From NCBI GenBank assembly GCA_910583525.1, contig CAJTXL010000021.1:1-55028 (forward strand): a DNA stretch of 55,028 nucleotides, in the 5' to 3' direction. The stretch comes from an uncultured Muribaculaceae bacterium. GTDB taxonomy: Bacteria > Bacteroidota > Bacteroidia > Bacteroidales > Muribaculaceae. Positions 52,302 to 55,028 of this stretch are shown piece after piece. The notes beneath the pieces are model-generated. The model saw only the letters and a list, made by a program, of their open reading frames with translations, did not search any database and was not told the origin of the DNA. The translations under genes and the position numbers were made by a program. The stretch's first letter is position 1; each line of letters begins with the position of its first letter.

Positions 52302-54191
52302 ATGAACAGCGACGTAATACGACTGCTGCCCGATTCGGTGGCGAATCAGATTGCCGCCGGCGAAGTCATCCAGCGCCCGGCATCCGTAATCAAGGAACTT
52401 GTGGAGAATGCCGTCGATGCCGGAGCTACCGAAATATCAATCATTCTCAAAGATGCCGGCCGCACCCTCATACAGGTGGTTGATAACGGCTGCGGAATGT
52501 CGCCCACCGACGCGCGCATGGCCTTCGAGCGCCATGCTACAAGTAAGATTTCAGCCGCCGCCGACCTCTACAGCCTGCACACAATGGGGTTCCGCGGCGA
52601 GGCATTGCCTTCGATTGCCGCTGTGGCGCAGATAGATTTGCGCACAATGCGCAAGGACGAAACCGTTGGCACGCGCCTGCTCATATCAGAGTCGAAGTTC
52701 GAGAGCCAGGAACCGGCATCATGTGTGCCCGGCACAAACCTGATGGTGAAAAACCTTTTTTTCCACATGCCGGCCCGGCGCAAGTTCCTCAAAAAAGACA
52801 GTGTCGAGCTAAGCCATATTCTCAGGGAGTTTGAACGTCTCGCGCTCGTAAACACAGGCATAGGCTTCACCCTCATCCACAATGACGTGACGCTGCACCA
52901 GTTCGGCCCGGGCACGTTGAAGCAGCGCATCGGCGCGCTTTTCGGAAAAAATCTCGAGAGCCAGCTCGCCGCCATCAACACCGAGACATCGTTGGTCAAA
53001 ATCGACGGCTTCGTGGGGATGCCGCGTTTCGCGAAAAAACGCGGTGCGCAGCAGTTCCTGTTCGTAAACGGGCGCAACATGCGCCATCCCTTCTTCCACA
53101 AAGCCATCGTAAAGTGCTACGAGCAATTGATAGCGCCCGACTCGCAGCCCTCGTACTTCATCAATTTTGAGGTCGACCCGTCGACTATCGACGTAAACAT
53201 ACATCCGCAGAAGCACGAAATAAAGTTCGAGCACGAGCAGGCCATATGGCAGATACTTGAAGCCGCCGTGCGCGAGACACTCGGCAAGACACAGGCTGCC
53301 GGTGCGCTCGATTTTGACAGTGACGAAATGCCCGAGATACCGCTGTTCGACCCGTCGGCCGACACTAAAGCGCCCGACGAAGGTTTCGATGAGGCATACA
53401 ACCCATTCCGCCCGGCCGCCGACAATGGACCGGCATCTTCGGCCGCCGCACGTTCGTGGCAGCCTGCGGTTAAGCGTCTGCCGCATGATTGGGATAAGCT
53501 CTACGACAATTTCGCCGGTAGGCGCGACGATGCCTATGTAGCCGGAACGCAGACGTTCGACCCCGTCGAGGCTGCCGGAACGCTCGATTTGGATAATGGG
53601 CCGCAGTCCCGACAGGCCGACGGCGAAAATCTTGCGTCGCCCTGTTTCCAGCTTCAAGGCTCGTATATAGTGAGCAGTTCGCATCGCGGAATACTTGTCA
53701 TTTCGCAACGGCGTGCGCACATAAGGATACTTTATGAGCGCTATATGGCATCGATGCGTTCCGACACCATGGCATCGCAGTCGCTTCTGTTCGCCGAAGA
53801 TTTCGAGATTTCGGCTTCGCAGAGCGCAATGCTCGAAACCATGCTTCCGCATCTTCAGTCGCTCGGTTTCAGGCTTGAGCGCATCTCATCGACCAACTGG
53901 AGCATTCCGGCAGTGCCGGCTCCTTTGGCAGGGGTCAGTCCTGTCGAGGTCATACTCGACCTCCTGGGCGATGCCGGTGCAGCTTCGGGCATTGAGGCCC
54001 TGCAGTCGCCTCTTGCGCTGTCTATGGCACGCCATTCGGCTGTATCCAACGGGCAGACCCTGTCGGCCGGCGAGATGGAGAACATTGTGGCCGACCTCTT
54101 CCGTTGCTCCGAACCGTCGTTTACTCCCGACGGACTGACGGTGATGACTGTTATCGACAATGATGAGCTTTCCGAGCGATTTAACGGCTGA
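52302..54191 (+). CDS. mutL: DNA mismatch repair protein MutL
   Basis: MutL couples mismatch recognition by MutS to strand removal. The 629-residue protein has GHKL ATPase motifs: KELVENAVDAG (E32, N36), DNGCGMSP, FERHATSKI and GFRGEALPSIAAVA. The middle domain includes FVNGRNMRHPF. The C-terminal endonuclease motif, usually DQHA(x)2E(x)4E, reads SQRRAHIRILYE at about 468-479. The CPHGRP-type motif is replaced by FTPDGLTV, so nicking activity is doubtful. It begins 3 nt after the TIR gene stop and is followed by a 6-nt gap to the next gene. Confidence 0.96.
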   Translation: MNSDVIRLLPDSVANQIAAGEVIQRPASVIKELVENAVDAGATEISIILKDAGRTLIQVVDNGCGMSPTDARMAFERHATSKISAAADLYSLHTMGFRGEALPSIAAVAQIDLRTMRKDETVGTRLLISESKFESQEPASCVPGTNLMVKNLFFHMPARRKFLKKDSVELSHILREFERLALVNTGIGFTLIHNDVTLHQFGPGTLKQRIGALFGKNLESQLAAINTETSLVKIDGFVGMPRFAKKRGAQQFLFVNGRNMRHPFFHKAIVKCYEQLIAPDSQPSYFINFEVDPSTIDVNIHPQKHEIKFEHEQAIWQILEAAVRETLGKTQAAGALDFDSDEMPEIPLFDPSADTKAPDEGFDEAYNPFRPAADNGPASSAAARSWQPAVKRLPHDWDKLYDNFAGRRDDAYVAGTQTFDPVEAAGTLDLDNGPQSRQADGENLASPCFQLQGSYIVSSSHRGILVISQRRAHIRILYERYMASMRSDTMASQSLLFAEDFEISASQSAMLETMLPHLQSLGFRLERISSTNWSIPAVPAPLAGVSPVEVILDLLGDAGAASGIEALQSPLALSMARHSAVSNGQTLSAGEMENIVADLFRCSEPSFTPDGLTVMTVIDNDELSERFNG

Positions 54192-54197
54192 CCTGCA

Positions 54198-55001
54198 ATG
54201 CACCGCCTGTTGCTGTCTTTATTCGCCGCATTCGCCTTATTGCCTGCCGTCGCCGTGCCGCAGTCGAAGGTCGAGGAGGCTCTTGCCGACCTTGACCGTG
54301 CCTTGGAGCACCGACGTACTTACATAGGCATGCGTCAGGCCGCTCTCGACAGCCTCGCCGGCTTGCGTCGTGAGTCGGGCGACAGCCTTCCGTTGCTTAT
54401 GCGGCTCGCCGACGGCTACACATCGTTCAATAACGACTCCGCTTTGGTGTACCTTTCATATGGCATGGAGTCTGCCAATGGTGCAGAAGCATTGCCCTTC
54501 AGATGGAAACATGCTTCGTTGCTTCCGCTCGCCGGTTTTTTCGAGGAAGCCACCGGCGAATTCTATTCGATTGAGCCGGAAGGAGTGCCCGACAGCCTGC
54601 TTGTGTCGTACTATGACAGCGGCAGGCAGATGCACAGCTATATGGCGTCGTTCTACGGCATGTACCCCGACATCGCGGCCGAGCATAAGCGTCGTTCGCT
54701 CGACTATCAGGCCAAACTCCTTGAACTCTTGCCTAAGGGCTCGTCCGAATATAAGTTCAGGCAGGGCGAGTATTACTATCTGTCGGGTAAGCCCGAATTG
54801 GCACGGGTGATTCTTGGAGAGCTTGTCGACGACGAGCCTGCCGACAGCCATCTTCGGGCACGGGCCGCCCATCATCTGTCGTCTATGGCCCGGGCTTCGG
54901 GCGACACGGCTTCGTATGTCTATTATCTGGCAGTCTCTGCAACGGCCGATGTGCTCTCGGCGACCCGTGAAGTTTTTAGTGGTCGGAAGACTGCGAAATA
55001 A
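54198..55001 (+). CDS. Exported TPR-like protein, likely N-terminal half of a DUF6377-type regulator
   Basis: A 267-residue protein with a signal peptide or N-terminal anchor (MHRLLLSLFAAFALLPAVAV). It has helical repeats resembling the periplasmic part of DUF6377 sensor-regulators: LADLDRALEHRRTYIGMRQAALDSL at the start and VYYLAVSATADVLSATREVFS at the end. Such proteins normally run to about 500 residues or more, with a membrane span and a C-terminal DNA-binding part. Here translation stops at 54999-55001 after GRKTAK. This could be truncation by mutation or insertion. Only 27 nt of window follow, so what lies beyond is unknown. Lipoprotein Cys is absent. Confidence 0.6.
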   Translation: MHRLLLSLFAAFALLPAVAVPQSKVEEALADLDRALEHRRTYIGMRQAALDSLAGLRRESGDSLPLLMRLADGYTSFNNDSALVYLSYGMESANGAEALPFRWKHASLLPLAGFFEEATGEFYSIEPEGVPDSLLVSYYDSGRQMHSYMASFYGMYPDIAAEHKRRSLDYQAKLLELLPKGSSEYKFRQGEYYYLSGKPELARVILGELVDDEPADSHLRARAAHHLSSMARASGDTASYVYYLAVSATADVLSATREVFSGRKTAK

Positions 55002-55028
55002 TTGACAGACATAATTGTTACCATAGAG

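Overview
The window is chromosomal DNA from a Bacteroidota bacterium, most likely order Bacteroidales and perhaps close to the Muribaculaceae. The family is inferred, not shown. Four things point this way. Promoters follow the Bacteroidales pattern (TTTG about -33, TAnnTTTG about -7). Start codons are preceded by A-rich sequence, not by Shine-Dalgarno motifs. secY is followed by map, infA and rpmJ without adk. Two secreted proteins end in the NLQG...YIRRQG...VK tail common in gut Bacteroidales.

Layout. (1) 1-11593: 3' part of tRNA-Trp, then secE-nusG-rplKAJL-rpoBC, ending in a strong terminator. (2) 11594-19283: cysteine synthase, convergent lepA, then ftsE-trxA-PepSY-like gene-esterase-recF-dciA-thioesterase on the plus strand. 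(3) 18762-24054: a tightly packed minus-strand operon of membrane polyferredoxin, thyA, folA, YfhO-type membrane protein and a small methyltransferase-like protein, mostly joined by short overlaps. (4) 24055-30873: an accessory island. Two large, divergently transcribed secreted proteins share an N-terminal beta-rich module and the same type of C-terminal tail. Between them lies about 0.9 kb of non-coding DNA packed with small palindromes. The plus-strand protein carries a frameshift. A REP-like inverted repeat lies at the island's left edge. (5) 30955-49689: rpsL-rpsG-fusA and the S10/spc/alpha ribosomal genes through rplQ, closed by a 16-bp terminator. (6) 49707-55028: beta-carbonic anhydrase, a TIR-domain transmembrane protein with a coiled coil and a PDZ-like C-terminus, mutL, and what looks like the N-terminal half of a DUF6377-type regulator.

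How the parts fit together. Most of the window is the transcription and translation core (RNA polymerase alpha, beta and beta'; 27 ribosomal proteins; EF-G, LepA, IF-1; SecE/SecY; NusG; Met aminopeptidase). Unusually, about 19.6 kb separates rpoC from rpsL, which are close neighbours in the Bacteroidales I remember.

The best candidate for something undescribed is the TIR-TM-coiled coil-PDZ protein at 50418-52298. It has the topology of a receptor with a cytoplasmic TIR effector and a periplasmic sensor, and it sits 3 nt upstream of mutL. The palindrome array at 26893-27404 is the second. All calls come from reading the sequence; no database search was run.
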